Source: CBDCZY01 sp965224745
GTDB taxonomy: Bacteria; Pseudomonadota; Gammaproteobacteria; Methylococcales; Methylomonadaceae
Assembly: GCA_965224745.1 (NCBI GenBank)
Contig: CBDCZY010000009.1
Coordinates: forward strand, 62,001-126,000
Reading direction: 5' to 3'
DNA length: 64,000 bases
Part shown: positions 53,262 to 62,838 of the stretch, piece after piece
Numbering within the stretch: position 1 is the stretch's first letter
Layout: every line of letters starts with the position of its first letter
Made by a program: the position numbers and the translations under genes
The notes under the pieces: model-generated
What the model was told of the DNA's origin: nothing
What the model saw: the letters and a program-made list of their open reading frames with translations, nothing else
The model's database searches: none

Positions 53262-55469
53262 ATGAGCCAATATTCCAAAAAAGTTGCCTTGCGATTAGAT
53301 CAACGCTATGTTATAGCAACTATTAAAGACTTTAGTGAAAGCTTGATTATTGCCCACCTCCCTGCCGAATTTGAATATGGGAATACTGCAAGAATACAGA
53401 TATCTCATGTTAGTGATATTAATAATCAAAATTTATCCAAGGGAAACAAAATTCCGTTATTCCTTCTTGATACAGTCCGCGATAGACCAAAAACGTGGTT
53501 GGCAAGAAATGACTGGGCAGATTCTGAAAAAAATCCCTGGGAAACACAAAGACCACATAAAAAAGATAGGGTAAAAGGCACCGTAAAAGCATATGTGGAA
53601 AATTATGCAGTTATCGTAGAGCTTGAGGGTAATGGTATTGAAGCTTTTTTACATATTTCTGAAGTACCGGGTGAAAACCACGGTAAAAATATCAGAGAAA
53701 TAATTCATATAGGCGATAGAATTCGATCGGAAGTTATTAGGCAGGAACTAAAATTACTGGAAATCGATTTGTCGGTTAATGCTCTTTTACAACGGCTGGA
53801 TATTGAGTCAACGCATATACGAATAAAAGATAACCATCAAAAAACTGATATAACAGTGAGCGGGGATAATAAAAATAAATTGACCAATTCCCTACCTGAT
53901 AATTTAAACGTTTTGATTATTGATGATAACCAGGATTATGCAAAATCCCTCCAGGGCTTGCTCAATTTATATAAAATTTCTACACACTACGCTACTGCGT
54001 ATAATGAATGCTTAGGGCGGTTTCACGAAAATCACTACAGCCACATTATTTTGGACTTTTGCATGGAAAATATTTCAGAAGTTCAATACAAGAATCTCTG
54101 TGATTACATTAGTAACTTAATCACTGATGGAAAATCAGATGCCGTGTTACATTCAGGTAATATTGGCAAGGCAAGAAAATTTGCACAAGAAAAGAATCTG
54201 GAATTTCTTGCAAAACCAATTGATTCTAGGGATCTCATAGAATGGTTTAAAACTGGCAAGGCTCCGGTATATCAGGAAGATGAACAAATTAACTGGCGTT
54301 GGCGAAATTCGCCCATGCAAGGCAAGGCTTTAAAGGATGCCAATATTTTTCTCAAGGAAATGTGTGGCCGACTTAATGTTGAATCAGCCATGTTGGTCGT
54401 TGAAATTCGCGAAGGCGTTTATGAAATTCGTGCCCGCCACAATATTTTACCTATTCAAGAAATCCTAGAAGGCAATCTGGTAAATTCTGCAATTTCAAAT
54501 GCCATTGAAACTGAATTAGTCATTACTAGAAAATTATCTGAAAATGATCCGCTGAATTCGTTTGTAGAAAACATAACGCCTAATTATTTAATTTATCCAT
54601 TCCAAGGCAGCGACAAATTAAAACGCGCGTTAGTATTTTTTTCAAAATTAAAGCTTGATAAATTAGTACTCAGGGAAGCAATTGATGAGCAAATCTATAA
54701 ACTGGAAAACATTATATTAACTAGACAATTGCACGCTTACATTGAGGAGATAGAATCTTTTGCGGCTGAAGGACGGGTTGCGGCAGGTATTCTCCATGAA
54801 CTTCGCAATGAACTGGGACCATTACGAAATAACGCCTTAGGAATACTAGAGCATATATCACTTGGCGCTCAGGATGATTCTTCATTTAGTGAAAGTCTTG
54901 GCGGCGTCATCAAAAGTACTGAACGATTACAAAGGATTCTAAATCTTAATTTGGCTCGAGTAAAAAAACTACCCGATATGAGTTTTGATCTGAATAACCT
55001 GGTATCTGAAACAGCAAAATTTCTAGGTGACGGCGCAGATAGCATCAAATTAAAAATTATATTTCATCCTCACCATATGAATGATCCTATTCCTATGCGG
55101 CAAAATCCAACACCGATTGAACAGAGCCTGATTAATGTCATTGAAAATGCCATCTATTTTTGCCAGCATAAAAAGAATCCACGTATTGACATTTTCACCG
55201 TGTTAAACCCTGAGCAGCCCATCTTGGAGAATGATAAATCGTATGTTCTTTATATTGAAATTCGTGACAATGGTGCTGGCATGAATGCAAACGAAGCAAC
55301 AAATGCTTTCCTTCCCAGAGAAACCAGCAAAGGAAAAGAAGGCATTGGCATGGGCTTATATGTTTCCAAAAACCTGATGCGAGCTACTGGAGGTGATATA
55401 CAAATAGAAAGCTGGCGCTGGGTGGGTACAATAGTGCGAATACTGATCCCGATTATCCTGGAAGAATAA
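53262..55469 (+). CDS. S1-REC-GAF-like hybrid histidine kinase
   Basis: 735 residues. In order: an S1-like OB fold (about 5-75), a clear S1 domain (about 101-172, with KGTVKAY and AFLHISEV), a receiver domain (about 215-332) with acidic pair Asp221/Asp222, phospho-acceptor Asp265 and Lys318, a GAF-like sensor (about 355-475), a kinase dimerisation helix with LHELRNELGP (His512), and an HATPase domain ending in DNGAGMN and GIGMGLYVSK. It has no membrane segment, so it is cytosolic. S1 domains bind RNA or single-stranded nucleic acid, so nucleic-acid sensing coupled to phosphorelay is plausible; that is inference. It is first in a four-gene operon with the next gene 19 nt downstream. No ribosome site of note precedes the ATG. 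Confidence 0.88.
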   Translation: MSQYSKKVALRLDQRYVIATIKDFSESLIIAHLPAEFEYGNTARIQISHVSDINNQNLSKGNKIPLFLLDTVRDRPKTWLARNDWADSEKNPWETQRPHKKDRVKGTVKAYVENYAVIVELEGNGIEAFLHISEVPGENHGKNIREIIHIGDRIRSEVIRQELKLLEIDLSVNALLQRLDIESTHIRIKDNHQKTDITVSGDNKNKLTNSLPDNLNVLIIDDNQDYAKSLQGLLNLYKISTHYATAYNECLGRFHENHYSHIILDFCMENISEVQYKNLCDYISNLITDGKSDAVLHSGNIGKARKFAQEKNLEFLAKPIDSRDLIEWFKTGKAPVYQEDEQINWRWRNSPMQGKALKDANIFLKEMCGRLNVESAMLVVEIREGVYEIRARHNILPIQEILEGNLVNSAISNAIETELVITRKLSENDPLNSFVENITPNYLIYPFQGSDKLKRALVFFSKLKLDKLVLREAIDEQIYKLENIILTRQLHAYIEEIESFAAEGRVAAGILHELRNELGPLRNNALGILEHISLGAQDDSSFSESLGGVIKSTERLQRILNLNLARVKKLPDMSFDLNNLVSETAKFLGDGADSIKLKIIFHPHHMNDPIPMRQNPTPIEQSLINVIENAIYFCQHKKNPRIDIFTVLNPEQPILENDKSYVLYIEIRDNGAGMNANEATNAFLPRETSKGKEGIGMGLYVSKNLMRATGGDIQIESWRWVGTIVRILIPIILEE

Positions 55470-55488
55470 AATTTTAAAGGAGGCTAGT

Positions 55489-57999
55489 ATGCCGACAATA
55501 AAAATTCTGATTATTGATGATAATAAAGTGTTTCGGGATGATCTGATGGGTCAACTTGATAAAGTAAAAAATGTATCAGCTATAGCTGTTATGCCAAACG
55601 TTGAAACTGTCAAAAAACTAATTGATGAAGATCCTAGCATCACAGACTTACTTATTGATTATCTTTTAAGTTCTGAGTGCAAGGCACCAGATTTCATTAA
55701 GAAACTAAAAATTGACATAAAAAACAAACGTATTTGGTTTGTAACGGGTAAATACACATCTAATCAGACGTTTGTTGCCACCAAAGACAAAAAGAAAGAA
55801 TCTATTTTACAAATTCGCAAGGAATACCAGTACATTAAATATATTTTCCTTAAACCTGTTACTACCGATGAAATTCTTTTGCGTATTCGTCACGAAACAC
55901 AAGAAGACGAGTTTGAAGTTGAGAATTATCCGTTCTTAAAACATTTTCCACTACCTATAAGAATAATTGATCTTAAAACAAGAAGTGTAGTCTTTCATAA
56001 TGACAAATGGACTTGGGATGTCTTGCATCCAGATCCTGAAGTCCAATATCAAAAACCAAATCAAACTGACAGTGAATTTAGTTGTTACGATTTCGATAAC
56101 GAAAAAATAATCGAAAAGGATTATCGATTGCAGTCATTTGAGTTAAAAGCTAAAGAGTTTCGTGCGGAGTTTTGTGAACCGTTAATTCCGCGCAATCGCT
56201 ATCTAAGAGAAGTAATAGAAAAAAATTTTAAACAAATGCAAGAAAAAGGCTTTGTTCGAGGCCGTTTTTATATGTTAGTTAAAACCGAAAATTTTAATAG
56301 CAATCACCCTCAAAGCTACTTAGAACTATGTAAGGTTCTTCCGTCAAAAAGAACTAATAAAAAACCTTGGCATCCATTATATGGATTTACAAAACAACGA
56401 ATTGAAGATGTTACAAAAGGTGAACCAAAAATTAGATTCTCGTGTGATGAGGACTCTAAAGACGAAGGTAACAAGTTCTGGAATGAAATAGTAGATACTA
56501 ATGGTCTTAAGTCTTTTCTGGAGCTACCGATTTTTGTAAATGGAGAAGTTCGAGGATTAATGATGTTTGATCGCATGGGCAGTAAAAAAGTTGATGACAC
56601 TGATCCCAGTGAAGTGCCGGAAACAGTTATTCATCGAGAGAACGTTTTTTTTAAAAGAATAATTGAGGATGCCGAGCTTTTTTTAAAAAATGATTTCGAC
56701 AGAAAGCGCACTGAACTTACAGATAAGATTGATCCTCTATTGCAAAACTTAATGGATACAGAGTTTGAAGAAAAAGCGTTATTACAGCAAGTTCTTGATA
56801 AAGCGATTGAATTTATAAAAGCAGATGGCGGCTACTTTGTTAATTCTGAAGGAGAAAATTCAAGTCGGTTAGAAGTTAGAGCCACAAATGGAAATTATCA
56901 AAACCTTCTTCAGGGCGCTAGTATTTCATCAGATAAAAAGCATAGCCTCATAGCAGAATGCTTTATTAAAAAAAAGAACATTATTATTCAGAATTATCAT
57001 GAAAATTCTGAATTTTATTTAGGTAATAAAGAAAAACATCACAATCTTGAACGCACGTTTCAAAGCTTGTTTAACGAAACAAAACCAGGAGTTGAAATCA
57101 AACTAATCATTAAGTGGGCTACTGAAGATATCAATTCGATAGCTTGTTTTCCGCTTTTTTATCGCAATAAAGTTTTTGGGATTTTTGAAATTCACTCATC
57201 AAAGGAGTATTTTTTTGATGAGTTTAAAGTCAATGCACTCACTATTTATTTTCAACGCATTATGGGATTACTTGGCGTAGTCAGGCTGCATGAAACCATG
57301 CAAAACTGGCAAGGCCGCGCCATAGCTCATGAAATCCTAAACGACACCGGGCCAATTTTACAAACCCTGGACAATATAAAATCTTTAGACTTGAGTCCTG
57401 AACTGAAAAAATTCCATAAACGAATTGAAAACCATACACAAAATATCCGTATGTTGGCTGAAAATTTTTTTGCACTCAACCCCGAATACGGACCGTCTGA
57501 AGATAAAACCTTTTCTAATCAATTTGAATGTTTTAAACACTATCTTGATTTAAAATCAGAAGATATAGAAGAGGAACAAATCGTGATAGATTTTCCGCAA
57601 ATTGATAATGCAAACGATACCCTCTGGCAACATCAATTACAAGGCGACGATATTAGCTTTCGACGAGTCATAAGAGTATTGCTGGATAACGCTATAAACC
57701 ATACCAGCAAAGAGCTACAAAAAACGGTCAGCATTTCATTAAATCAAGAACATAGATACTTTGAAATAGTAATTGAAAACCCGGGGAAATTAGATGAAGA
57801 AGATAAAAATAATCTTTTTAATCCCTTTTACCGGAAAAAAAATCATGGCCACAAAGGTATGCATATCGGTTTAGCGGCAAGTAAAAAAACGGTAACTCGG
57901 TTGGGTGGTGATATAGATTTTTGTAACACTCAAGATCAACATTCGGTAAAGGCTACGTTAAAGTGGCCTTTAATGTTAAAGGAGGGAGGAAATGACTGA
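55489..57999 (+). CDS. REC-GAF-GAF hybrid histidine kinase
   Basis: 836 residues. An N-terminal receiver (about 3-130) has acidic pair Asp10/Asp11, acceptor Asp57, Thr in FVTGK and Lys in FLKPV. A large middle region includes two GAF-like domains (about 285-400 and 425-600), then a dimerisation helix with AIAHEILNDTGPIL (His614). The HATPase domain follows with VIRVLLDNAINHTS and a GMHIGLAASKKTV lid region; the G1 box is weak (IVIENPGKLDEED). It is cytosolic. AGGAGG sits 6 nt before the ATG. It ends overlapping the next gene by 8 nt. The reduced G1 motif leaves some doubt about kinase activity. Confidence 0.87.
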   Translation: MPTIKILIIDDNKVFRDDLMGQLDKVKNVSAIAVMPNVETVKKLIDEDPSITDLLIDYLLSSECKAPDFIKKLKIDIKNKRIWFVTGKYTSNQTFVATKDKKKESILQIRKEYQYIKYIFLKPVTTDEILLRIRHETQEDEFEVENYPFLKHFPLPIRIIDLKTRSVVFHNDKWTWDVLHPDPEVQYQKPNQTDSEFSCYDFDNEKIIEKDYRLQSFELKAKEFRAEFCEPLIPRNRYLREVIEKNFKQMQEKGFVRGRFYMLVKTENFNSNHPQSYLELCKVLPSKRTNKKPWHPLYGFTKQRIEDVTKGEPKIRFSCDEDSKDEGNKFWNEIVDTNGLKSFLELPIFVNGEVRGLMMFDRMGSKKVDDTDPSEVPETVIHRENVFFKRIIEDAELFLKNDFDRKRTELTDKIDPLLQNLMDTEFEEKALLQQVLDKAIEFIKADGGYFVNSEGENSSRLEVRATNGNYQNLLQGASISSDKKHSLIAECFIKKKNIIIQNYHENSEFYLGNKEKHHNLERTFQSLFNETKPGVEIKLIIKWATEDINSIACFPLFYRNKVFGIFEIHSSKEYFFDEFKVNALTIYFQRIMGLLGVVRLHETMQNWQGRAIAHEILNDTGPILQTLDNIKSLDLSPELKKFHKRIENHTQNIRMLAENFFALNPEYGPSEDKTFSNQFECFKHYLDLKSEDIEEEQIVIDFPQIDNANDTLWQHQLQGDDISFRRVIRVLLDNAINHTSKELQKTVSISLNQEHRYFEIVIENPGKLDEEDKNNLFNPFYRKKNHGHKGMHIGLAASKKTVTRLGGDIDFCNTQDQHSVKATLKWPLMLKEGGND

Positions 58000-58435
58000 T
58001 ATTGCAAATACGATTCTATGGGTGGAGGACAAAAGACCATCAATACGGGGATATGTAGATAAAATAAACCAGGAAATTTCTGAAATACACCACGTTTTTT
58101 CAGCCACACTTGAGGATGCGATGTCAAAAATCGATGATGCGGATAATTCGAGAAAGCTCTATAAAGTGGTTTTCATTGATCTTCATTTTGAAAGCTTTCC
58201 GCCAGAATTAAAAACTATAGCAGAACAAAAGAATCTGACACGAGATTTTAATGAAGGGCAGTTTTTTGCGTTGTGGCTGGAAGAAAAACTACCAAAACAA
58301 AATTTTTATTTTATGACTGGTCTGAGCGGAGCTTTCAATAAAACTATTAAATTTAACAAACTGCACGACCCCTTAGACAAGAACATTGTTTTACCTTCTG
58401 AATTAGTTAAGAAAATAATAAAAATTTCAAAATAA
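57992..58435 (+). CDS. Stand-alone receiver-like protein
   Basis: 147 residues. TILWVEDKRPSIRGYV supplies an acidic pair (Glu12, Asp13), KVVFIDLHFES the likely phospho-acceptor Asp63, and FYFMTGLSG the switch threonine; the lysine position is less certain. A charged insertion of about 25 residues (PPELKTIAEQKNLTRDFNEGQ, read in pieces) follows the acceptor strand and is unusual for a minimal receiver. There is no output domain. It may act as a phosphate shuttle or a signal carrier to the membrane protein encoded 11 nt downstream. Its ATG overlaps the previous gene within a GGAGGAAATG context. Confidence 0.8.
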   Translation: MTDIANTILWVEDKRPSIRGYVDKINQEISEIHHVFSATLEDAMSKIDDADNSRKLYKVVFIDLHFESFPPELKTIAEQKNLTRDFNEGQFFALWLEEKLPKQNFYFMTGLSGAFNKTIKFNKLHDPLDKNIVLPSELVKKIIKISK

Positions 58436-58446
58436 TTACTAAAAAA

Positions 58447-59178
58447 ATGAATTTAGATCAACCTCAAACGTTAGCTTTAGCTCTCGGCATCATTGCATTT
58501 TTGATGGATTGGTTTTTTTTCCGTAGCAGAGCAACGAATATAATTCAAGAAAAAGATAAACTTGATGTCGCTATTTATAACAATAGAGTTTTGAGAAATT
58601 TACTGCACTCGACTTTTATTGCTTTACTGGCAGCATTCGCAACTTTTTTAATGTTTAAATCTGGAATATTTCAAAAATTCAAACTTCACTTTACCTTTGA
58701 TGATGGTACAGAGCTGATTATCACTATCATTGCTTTAATGTTTACAGTTTTTGTATTTGTAATCACCCATACATTTAAACAGTTGATAGATGAGGCCAAC
58801 AGAATATTAGCGACAGCTGAAAAACAAGAAAAAAAGGTTATTGAATTTTCGAACAATCAAGAGCCCCGTATCCTGCAATCGCTTGCGTTTCATGAATGCT
58901 CAACAGAACATTTAAAAAATATTGTTGATTACGCTCAAGGCTACGAGGAAGCACATAAAAAACTCCATTCCTATGCACAATTTCTTGAATTTCTAAAAAT
59001 AGATTTTAAAGATGAATTTCGTATTAAGCGTAAGCTTATGGAAATTTCTAAAAATACGTCGGAGGCTAGCCGTGAGATTCTTCAACTTCCAGAACTAAAG
59101 AAATTTCTAGAGAAATTACTGGAAAATGACAACTATTCCGATGAAACCAAGGAAATATTGAATACGTTAATGCATTAA
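58447..59178 (+). CDS. Membrane protein with long cytosolic helical tail, last gene of the signalling operon
   Basis: 243 residues, family not recognised. Three hydrophobic segments (about 7-24, 53-71 and 89-107) are followed by about 130 residues of charged, helical, probably cytosolic sequence (coiled-coil-like, from HTFKQLIDEANRILATAEKQ onward). There is no signal peptide. As the terminal gene behind two kinases and a receiver, it is the natural output candidate: either a membrane effector or an input sensor. No enzymatic motif is visible. No good ribosome site is seen, consistent with translation coupled to the preceding gene. Confidence 0.75.
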   Translation: MNLDQPQTLALALGIIAFLMDWFFFRSRATNIIQEKDKLDVAIYNNRVLRNLLHSTFIALLAAFATFLMFKSGIFQKFKLHFTFDDGTELIITIIALMFTVFVFVITHTFKQLIDEANRILATAEKQEKKVIEFSNNQEPRILQSLAFHECSTEHLKNIVDYAQGYEEAHKKLHSYAQFLEFLKIDFKDEFRIKRKLMEISKNTSEASREILQLPELKKFLEKLLENDNYSDETKEILNTLMH

Positions 59179-59354
59179 TCCTGTGTAATATAGATCTACA
59201 GTTAAAAATTTATTTTGTAGCGGTAAGTCTGGATAATTAAAAACCTTCAGTTGTTTCAAACTTTGGGAATCTTTTGAAAATCAAAATGCCCTTTGCTGAA
59301 ACACTAGTATCAAACGATGCGATTGATACTATTCAGCCTTGTTGAAGAATCCTC

Positions 59355-60077
59355 TCAACCCGAAAATACTTCATCAAAAAAATTTAACATACTTTGCCAG
59401 GATCGACGATCAGCCGCGGCCTGGTAAACAGTCCCAAATCCTGGATCATTGGCAGCTGGATTAGTAAAAGCATGCATGGTTTGGCCATAGGAATGAACCT
59501 GCCAGTCTGCCTCCGCTGCTGTGAGTTCCAGTTCTAAAGCATTGAGTTGTTCGACTGGCGCCATCGGGTCATCATGACCATGTAGGACAAGTACTTTTGC
59601 TTTGATTTTATTACCTTCCGTATTGTCAGGTGGGTTGAGTAACCCATGAAAACTAACCACGCCATTGATATCAGCGCCACTACGTGCCAAGTCCAACACG
59701 CATAAACCACCGAAACAATAGCCGATAGCCGCCAATTGACTGTTATCTACTAAAGGCTGTTGCTTTAGTACGCCTAAAGCTAGCGTCATGCGTCGCTGCA
59801 GCAGTGCTCGATCATCTATGAACGATTGCATTAATGCGGCACATTCTTCCTTCGATTCCCCCAAAACTCCTTTACCATAAAGATCTAAAGCAAAACCAAC
59901 ATAACCTAATGCAGCCAATTGATGAGCCTTTTCACAAACAAATTCATTTCTACCTGCCCAGGGATGAGCTATTAAAATGGCAGGTCTGGCAGTTTCTATC
60001 TGATCATCCCACGCCATAAAACCTTCCAGCACGATATCTTTATCTGAATATTCTACGGTGGAGGTTATTATTGCCAT
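59355..60077 (-). CDS. Dienelactone hydrolase family protein
   Basis: 240 residues, alpha/beta hydrolase fold. The nucleophile elbow IGYCFGG has cysteine (Cys121), as in dienelactone hydrolase. The acid follows in HGHDDPMAP and the histidine in QTMHAFTNPAAND. ILIAHPWAGRNEF near residue 40 is the oxyanion strand. It probably hydrolyses a small lactone or ester in the cytosol; the substrate is unknown. It is divergent from cysD, with 123 bp shared between them, and has no operon partner. Confidence 0.9.
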   Translation of the reverse strand: MAIITSTVEYSDKDIVLEGFMAWDDQIETARPAILIAHPWAGRNEFVCEKAHQLAALGYVGFALDLYGKGVLGESKEECAALMQSFIDDRALLQRRMTLALGVLKQQPLVDNSQLAAIGYCFGGLCVLDLARSGADINGVVSFHGLLNPPDNTEGNKIKAKVLVLHGHDDPMAPVEQLNALELELTAAEADWQVHSYGQTMHAFTNPAANDPGFGTVYQAAADRRSWQSMLNFFDEVFSG

Positions 60078-60200
60078 TTTTCAATGTCTCCGCTAATCAA
60101 GGGTAAAGTGGTTAAACCAGTAACAAGTTAAATTTAACATTCGACGTTAAAGCATGGATAATATCATTTTACTAATTATTCTTTCGCAGCAATACCCCGA

Positions 60201-61109
60201 ATGACCGATTACAAACTAACCCATCTCAAGCAATTAGAAGCTGAAAGCATACATATCATCCGCGAAGTGGCTGCAGAGTTTGAACGCCCTGTAATGCTCT
60301 ACTCTATTGGCAAAGATTCTGCTGTTATGCTGCATGTTGCAATGAAAGCCTTTTATCCAGGCAAGCCGCCGTTTCCCTTGATGCATGTTGATACCACCTG
60401 GAAATTTCGTGAAATGATTGAGTTTCGCGACAAAATGGCTAATGACCTTGGCTTTGAGCTCATCGTGCATATTAATCAAGAGGGTGTTAAGCAAGGAGTC
60501 GGCCCTTTTACACATGGCAGCAAAAAACATACTGATGTCATGAAAACCGAGTCTTTGAAACAAGCGTTAACGAAGCATCGTTTTGATGCAGCGTTTGGTG
60601 GTGCGCGCCGAGATGAAGAAAAATCCAGAGCAAAAGAACGGGTCTATTCGTTCCGTGATAGAAACCATCGCTGGGATCCTAAAAATCAACGGCCAGAGCT
60701 CTGGAATATTTTTAATGGAAAAATCGACAAAGGTGAAAGTATTCGAGTATTTCCATTATCAAACTGGACTGAGTTGGATATTTGGCAATACATCCATCTG
60801 GAAAACATCCCCATCGTTCCGCTCTATTTCGCTAAAGAAAGACCAGTGGTAGAAAAAGATGGTACGTTAATCATGGTCGACGATGATCGCATGCCTCTGG
60901 AGCCTGGCGAAGAAGTACAAATGAAACGGGTTCGCTTCAGAACACTTGGGTGCTATCCCTTAACTGGCGCTGTCGAGTCAGCTGCGACCACTTTGCCTGA
61001 AATTATTCAAGAAATGCTGCTCACTACGACCTCCGAACGCCAAGGACGAGTCATCGACCATGATCAAGCTGGATCGATGGAACAAAAAAAACGCGAAGGT
61101 TATTTTTAA
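60201..61109 (+). CDS. cysD: Sulfate adenylyltransferase subunit 2
   Basis: 302 residues, the normal length. It forms APS from sulfate and ATP with the CysN GTPase. The PP-loop YSIGKDSAVMLHVA, LMHVDTTWKFREM, GGARRDEEKSRAKER and the C-terminal RQGRVIDHDQAGSMEQKKREGYF (read in pieces) are all characteristic. It is followed after 25 nt by cysN. Together they supply APS for sulfite/cysteine formation or for sulfation. Confidence 0.97.
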   Translation: MTDYKLTHLKQLEAESIHIIREVAAEFERPVMLYSIGKDSAVMLHVAMKAFYPGKPPFPLMHVDTTWKFREMIEFRDKMANDLGFELIVHINQEGVKQGVGPFTHGSKKHTDVMKTESLKQALTKHRFDAAFGGARRDEEKSRAKERVYSFRDRNHRWDPKNQRPELWNIFNGKIDKGESIRVFPLSNWTELDIWQYIHLENIPIVPLYFAKERPVVEKDGTLIMVDDDRMPLEPGEEVQMKRVRFRTLGCYPLTGAVESAATTLPEIIQEMLLTTTSERQGRVIDHDQAGSMEQKKREGYF

Positions 61110-61134
61110 TAATTTGTTATCTAGAAAAACATAA

Positions 61135-62778
61135 ATGTCTCACCAATCAGATCTCATCGGCACCGATATCAATGCTTACCTGGCTCAACATGAGCAGAAA
61201 GAACTATTACGATTTTTAACTTGCGGCAACGTTGATGATGGTAAAAGCACACTGATAGGACGGTTGTTACACGATTCCAAAATGATTTATGAGGATCAGC
61301 TGGCCGCGGTGACTGCGGACAGTGTTAAGTCCGGTACCACTGGCGGAGTTGATCTGGCCTTACTGGTCGATGGCTTACAAGCTGAGCGGGAACAAGGCAT
61401 CACTATTGATGTGGCATACCGCTACTTTTCAACGGCTAACCGCAAATTCATCATCGCCGACACACCGGGTCACGAGCAGTACACCAGAAACATGGCCACT
61501 GGCGCATCGACCTGCGATCTTGCAGTCATCCTGATTGATGCTCGTCACGGAGTCCAAACCCAAACCAAACGACATAGTTTTATTGCTGCGCTATTAGGTA
61601 TCAAACATATCATTGTTGCGATCAATAAAATGGATCTGGTCGATTTTAGCTGCGATGTCTTCGAAAAAATAAAAGACACCTATTTGCAATTTTCCAGCAA
61701 ACTGAACTTGCACGATATCCGATTCATTCCTATGTCGGCTCTAAGTGGCGACAATGTGGTCAACCCCAGTGAAAATATGGCTTGGTACCACGGCATCCCC
61801 TTTATGGAAATGCTGGAAACTATAGAGATCGTCAACGATCGAAATTTCCAGGATATGCGATTCCCAGTGCAATATGTTAATCGACCCAATCTAAATTTTC
61901 GAGGCTATTGCGGCACACTCGCATCAGGTCTTGTGCAGCAAGGTCAAAAAATCATTGCATTACCTTCAGGTAAAACCAGTACGATTAAGTCTATCGTTAG
62001 CTATGATGGCGAACTGCAACAAGCTTTCCCTCCGATGGCCATTACTCTAACTTTGGAAGATGAAATTGATGTCAGTCGTGGTGATATGATAGTACCCGTT
62101 GATAATCAACCCGTTGTCGCCGATAAATTTCAAGCGACCATTGTATGGATGTCGGATGATTTGATGCTGCCTGGCAAACAATTTACATTGAAGCTCGCTT
62201 CAAGTAACGCCACTGGATCCATATCAAAAATTGATCACAGAATTGATGTAAATACCCTTGAACATCATTCAGCCACCGAATTAAATCTCAATGAAATCGC
62301 GTTGTGTACAATTTCAGTGACGGCGCCCGTAGTTTTCGATTCTTACTCGGCCAATAAAGGGACTGGTGCATTTATCATCATTGACCGGTTAACTAATGTG
62401 ACCGTAGCCGCAGGCATGATCACTGGCGAGTTTTCTGAACATGATGACCGGGCTTTCCAAGTATCCGATGAAGAGCGCGCAGCACGTTTTGCGCAATCAC
62501 CTTGTACAATATGGTTAACAGGCAACAATAATAAAGACTTTGGTTATCGACTAGAGCGAAAGTTGTTCGATTCAGGCCATGCGGTCGCACTAATAGAAGT
62601 CCAAGAGTTTGCAACGGCTAAACAACAAGCAGCAGTGCTTGAACAAGCCGGTATGATCTGCATTGCTATTGCCGAAAACTCTGAAGACCTTTCTGATGAA
62701 GAACTATCTTTTGAGACCTCTAGCGACAGCATCTCGCATATTGTTTCTACGTTGCAAACGAAAAATATAATCGTTTGA
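61135..62778 (+). CDS. cysN: Sulfate adenylyltransferase subunit 1 with degenerate APS-kinase-like tail
   Basis: 547 residues, longer than the roughly 470 of plain CysN. The GTPase is complete: GNVDDGKSTLIGRLL (G1), DTPGHEQYTRN (G3) and INKMDLV (G4), followed by EF-Tu-like barrels. After about residue 450 comes SPCTIWLTG...YRLERKLFDSGHAVALIE. This matches the start of the CysC (APS kinase) domain of CysNC fusions, but the P-loop (normally GLSGxGKST) is GNNNKDFGY and the rest is shortened to about 95 residues. APS kinase activity should therefore be absent. GTP hydrolysis here drives APS formation by CysD. Confidence 0.92.
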   Translation: MSHQSDLIGTDINAYLAQHEQKELLRFLTCGNVDDGKSTLIGRLLHDSKMIYEDQLAAVTADSVKSGTTGGVDLALLVDGLQAEREQGITIDVAYRYFSTANRKFIIADTPGHEQYTRNMATGASTCDLAVILIDARHGVQTQTKRHSFIAALLGIKHIIVAINKMDLVDFSCDVFEKIKDTYLQFSSKLNLHDIRFIPMSALSGDNVVNPSENMAWYHGIPFMEMLETIEIVNDRNFQDMRFPVQYVNRPNLNFRGYCGTLASGLVQQGQKIIALPSGKTSTIKSIVSYDGELQQAFPPMAITLTLEDEIDVSRGDMIVPVDNQPVVADKFQATIVWMSDDLMLPGKQFTLKLASSNATGSISKIDHRIDVNTLEHHSATELNLNEIALCTISVTAPVVFDSYSANKGTGAFIIIDRLTNVTVAAGMITGEFSEHDDRAFQVSDEERAARFAQSPCTIWLTGNNNKDFGYRLERKLFDSGHAVALIEVQEFATAKQQAAVLEQAGMICIAIAENSEDLSDEELSFETSSDSISHIVSTLQTKNIIV

Positions 62779-62838
62779 CCCGTTATTTTATTGATGTTGA
62801 CAATTAGATCAGATAAACCTGAAACAAATCAAAAATTA

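Noticed and set aside
53262..58435. Direct identification as a Detocs defence system
   Set aside because: Domain content differs: S1 and GAF kinases, no recognised phosphatase effector and no matching sensor layout. Only a general analogy is justified.
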